Positions 19,508 to 21,678 of a stretch of DNA of 21,678 nt are shown here, piece by piece. Origin of the DNA: Bigelowiella natans CCMP2755 (lineage: Eukaryota > Cercozoa > Chlorarachniophyceae); assembly GCA_000320545.1 (NCBI GenBank), contig ADNK01000345.1, positions 1-21,678 of the forward strand. The letters are read 5' to 3'. The notes beneath the pieces were generated by a model that saw nothing but the letters and a program-made list of their open reading frames with translations, made no database searches and was not told the DNA's origin. The translations under genes and the position numbers were made by a program. Within the stretch, counting starts at the first letter, position 1. Every line of letters starts with the position of its first letter.

Positions 19508-19794
19508 ACAGAAAGTGCATAATAAATAGGCACACCACCACCACCACCACCACCACCACATAATCTCTCATCAATGAATGAATGAATGAATGAATCACCG
19601 CTCTGCTGTGTCTCTTTAGCTTGAAGTTCCCGCACAAAAGCATAGGATCATAATTTTCGATCTCCTCGCTTTGATGATGATAGTTTTACACAACATGATG
19701 AGCGTTATAAGAGGAAGATAATAAAAGATAATACGATGACGATGGCTGTTACTACTCATACCTGAGAAGATGTGCATATGAGACTCCTCCTCTC
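15603..19794 (-). CDS. CABLES: CABLES-family cyclin-box protein, with low-complexity C-terminal extension
   Basis: Seventeen exons on the minus strand: 19794-19762, 19619-19599, 19346-19293, 19174-19117, 18821-18756, 18528-18501, 18422-18377, 18079-18017, 17879-17810, 17419-17363, 17275-17210, 17135-17077, 16848-16652, 16468-16394, 16128-16089, 16004-15935, 15745-15603. They sum to 1146 nt with consistent phases (381 aa). The order of segments follows CABLES1/2: VVFYVREKDRRKELNDLFQ, LTKQRRSSLL, GLAYSYFERLVLRNVVSKYN, then RKAAAGAALLLAFKYNEPLE, DQIELKLHVKRTELLRTELG and ALVHLRFDLSITPNNALHLF. CABLES proteins bind cyclin-dependent kinases and link them to tyrosine kinases and p53-type regulators. 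Beyond the cyclin box, where animal proteins end, come about 180 more residues: SPYDPYDGDGLPKEYDELL, His and Ser runs, nine Asn, an Ala run and NDYLADATNFRVNNQV. The N-terminus lies upstream, probably near or beyond 21 kb. The first two exons and 16128-16089 are the weakest. A possible alternative end uses a donor after ATTCTGCAG near 15640. Confidence 0.8.
16151..16263. repeat. Tandem duplication, 52 and 61 bp copies
   Basis: CATTGATGATAGTTTATTCT, a TTC run and CCACTTAGTATCTCTATAG occur twice, at 16151-16202 and 16203-16263. They differ only in TTC copy number. The repeat lies in the intron between exons 16468-16394 and 16128-16089 of the cyclin-box gene. Confidence 0.9.
16521..16608. repeat. 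44-bp tandem duplication
   Basis: ATAGAGAGAGCATCATCGTC plus ATAATCGGTATTATTATCGT and CGTC is repeated directly at 16565-16608 with two substitutions. It is intronic in the cyclin-box gene. Confidence 0.9.
17592..17683. repeat. 46-bp imperfect tandem duplication
   Basis: Copies begin ATTCAAACGAAGA at 17592 and 17638 and end GTGCA(G/A)AATAT. They differ at several positions, so this is older than the duplications at 16.1 and 16.5 kb. It is intronic (between exons 17879-17810 and 17419-17363). Confidence 0.85.
19174..19259 (-). repeat. (CAT)n and (CCT)n tracts before a cyclin-box gene acceptor
   Basis: In sense orientation, about ten CAT then CCT repeats run directly into CAG|GATAGACGG. In the model they form the pyrimidine tract of the intron. 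In frame they would read His and Pro runs continuing into DRRKELNDLF, so part could be coding, but the phase-consistent intron (19292-19175) excludes them. Confidence 0.55.
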
Positions 19795-19856
19795 CTATTC
19801 TTTCTCCTACACAGAAGAAGAAGAAGAAGAAGAAGAAGAAGAAGAAGAAGAAGGAG

Positions 19857-19962
19857 GTAAATAGTCATTATTCCCTAATAATACTGCTGTTAGATATGGA
19901 TAGCGACAACGTAAATAGTCATTATTCCATAATAATACTGCTGTCAATATGGAAAGCACCAA
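19857..19962. repeat. 54-bp tandem duplication carrying paired acceptor-like sites
   Basis: GTAAATAGTCATTATTCC(A/C)TAATAATACTGCTGT is repeated at 19857 and 19911. On the minus strand each copy reads ACAG|CAGTATTATTA(T/G)GGAATAATGACTATTTAC, with a possible coding reading AVLL(W/G)NNDYL. No exon is called because neighbouring phases do not resolve. Confidence 0.8.
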
Positions 19963-19973
19963 CGACGTAAACA

Positions 19974-19978
<5 letters not shown>

Positions 19979-20034
<56 letters not shown>
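19979..20034. repeat. (CA)n(TA)n compound microsatellite
   Basis: About 28 nt of CA then about 28 nt of TA. The same compound structure occurs at about 55-134 at the left edge of the window, also next to exons of a minus-strand gene. Confidence 0.9.
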
Positions 20035-20037
<3 letters not shown>

Positions 20038-20077
20038 TTGCTGTACACATGAAACACACAGTAGTAAGTAGTAGTAG

Positions 20078-20117
<40 letters not shown>

Positions 20118-20132
20118 TAGTGGTAATGGTAC

Positions 20133-20460
20133 GATCTTAAGTGATCATGATATTCTCTTCTTGTTGTCGTTGTTGTTGTTGTAATTGTTGTTGTTGTTGT
20201 TGGTGTTGCCTTGTGTCCTGTCTTCCCTGCCCTCCACCGTAAGAAACCTTTGCCCCTTTCTCCCTGACCTGATGACGTCGATTCAATGAATCCAGTAATT
20301 CTCAAAATTAAACGACAACAGTTGTAATAGATATCTAGATCAATTGATCAATTGATCTCCCTCACCCCCATTCATTATGACCACGTAATAACAGTCCAAG
20401 TGCTACTATCACTCACTTCCAAACGTTTCACACAAATTCATCATGGATGTTTGTTGATTA

Positions 20461-20495
<35 letters not shown>

Positions 20496-20761
20496 TGATG
20501 ATGATGATTATCCTTACCCCCTCCGACGTTGAGAAGTAGCAAGTTGGACCTTTATTTTATATATAATTATAACATATGTAGTAATGAAGGAGAACAAGAA
20601 AAAGAAGAAGATTCCACTCATCATCAGTTGCAGCTTACCTGCCGCTATCATAATCATCATCATCGTCGTTGTCATCCATGATCACAATCACCATCATCTA
20701 ATCATCTATCATACCTAATCCTTCCTTTCTCTTTTTATTAGCATCATCGTCATCATCATCG

Positions 20762-20797
<36 letters not shown>

Positions 20798-21036
20798 CCA
20801 CCATCTGCTTATGATTTGTTAGTATTCATAATTACCGATCTCTTCTCTTTCTATCTTCATCGCCAGTAGTGGCATTATGCAACACGGAAAACATCTAAAC
20901 ACATCGCTATCGTCACCATAAGAACATGAATATTGATACTGCCATTACTACTACTACCACTACAACTACTGTATGCTAATACTACCATTATTGGCGGTCT
21001 TGACTTGTATGCGAGCCATACGTGAGCTCCTATTAC
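20133..21036 (-). other. Probable 5' coding exons of the cyclin-box gene
   Basis: Two blocks look coding and join in phase. 21036-20986 follows a long TC tract and TTTCATAG, reads GNRSSRMARIQVKTANN, and ends at donor GTAGTA. 20268-20133 follows CATCAG, reads GQGERGKGFLRWRAGKTGHK then a Thr run and RREYHDHLRS, and ends at donor GTACCA. A third, Gln/Leu-rich block (about 21165-21105) may be coding too. The link from 20133 to 19794 is unresolved, so membership in the cyclin-box gene rests on strand and position. Confidence 0.4.
20741..20802. repeat. (ATC)n microsatellite
   Basis: ATC/GTC-rich run within an otherwise unassigned 600-bp stretch (about 20300-20940) in which no coding block with splice partners was found. 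A short GATCAATTGATCAATTGATC inverted motif lies nearby at about 20338-20357. Confidence 0.8.
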
Positions 21037-21049
21037 CTATGAAACGAGG

Positions 21050-21091
<42 letters not shown>

Positions 21092-21678
21092 ATCAGACAA
21101 CAGATATTGCAGTCGTAGTAGTTGTTGTTGTTGTAGAAGTTGCTGCTGTTGCAAATTGGGAAGATAATGACGATAATTACGTTGATGACGATGATGACGA
21201 TGATGATGGAAAATAACAACAACAGAAAGACAAGAAGAGAAAGGCCATAATGAGCTTATATCATATGAGAAGAGAAGATATACAGATAAAATTTCAGCCG
21301 TGGTTGTTGTTTTTTCTTCTCTTCTTTTATTTTTGTTTCCTTCTTCTTCTTCTTCTTCTTCTTCTTCTTCTTCTTCTTTTCCCTTGAAATGTTGGTTTCA
21401 TCAGTACTGACTCCATCATCCAATAGTTTCTCTTCCCACCCAGGTCGTTCTCTTGCTCCTTTTGGTCCTGTCAGTCAAGAAAAAGAAGAGAGGAATCAAT
21501 CAATCAATCAATCAATAGAAGAAGAAGAAGAAGAAGAAGAAGAAGAGATGTGGTGTGGGTAGCAGCAGTAGCAATACTTGGAACAGATAATAGAGAACAA
21601 CACATACCAAATAAAAAAAGATAACACATAACATCGTGTGATGAGTCAATAGTTGCTCTGTCCATTTTTCCAACACTT

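Noticed and set aside
1-21678. tRNA, rRNA, transposon or viral genes
   Set aside because: No cloverleaf, rRNA-like block, terminal repeats, reverse transcriptase, integrase or transposase motifs were seen by eye. A covariance-model and repeat-library search would be needed to exclude short ones.

Overview
This window is nuclear genomic DNA of an intron-rich eukaryote. It has GT-AG introns, mostly about 77 to 460 nt, packed with di- and trinucleotide microsatellites (CTA/TAG, ATC/GAT, TTC/GAA, CT, GT, TA). The exons are short, some only 15-24 nt, and code with the standard code. Nearly every long open frame here is a microsatellite read through. Real coding sequence was found by joining short non-repetitive blocks whose splice phases agree and whose joined translation fits a known family. 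The lineage is not determined. The Ser, Gln, Asn, His and Ala runs inside proteins and the gene set would suit a protist (for example an amoebozoan or stramenopile), but nothing here is diagnostic.

Layout, left to right. (1) Minus strand, about 2223 to 164 and running off the left edge: a VOC (glyoxalase/dioxygenase-fold) protein behind an N-terminal membrane segment. (2) Plus strand, 2659 to 3535 and perhaps further: an unrecognised cysteine-rich protein, head-to-head with gene 1. (3) About 4080-5021: a convergent intergenic gap almost free of microsatellites. (4) Minus strand, 11605 to 5022: a 14-exon gene for a peroxisomal processing protease of the TYSND1/DEG15 family. All three catalytic residues are present and the C-terminus is the peroxisomal targeting tripeptide ARL. 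(5) Plus strand, 11908 to 14708: a complete 12-exon patatin-like phospholipase/ATGL-type lipase domain protein, head-to-head with the protease gene across about 300 bp. (6) About 14709-15602: a second clean convergent gap. (7) Minus strand, from at least 19794 (probably beyond 21 kb) to 15603: a CABLES-family cyclin-box protein with a low-complexity C-terminal extension.

The protease matures peroxisomal matrix enzymes, many of them in fatty-acid beta-oxidation, and the lipase family releases fatty acids. The head-to-head pair may therefore be a shared-promoter lipid-catabolism module; this is inference. The exon models are by eye. The phase chains of the protease (2886 nt), lipase (804 nt) and cyclin-box gene (1146 nt modelled) each close to a multiple of three, but several junctions remain ambiguous and are marked.
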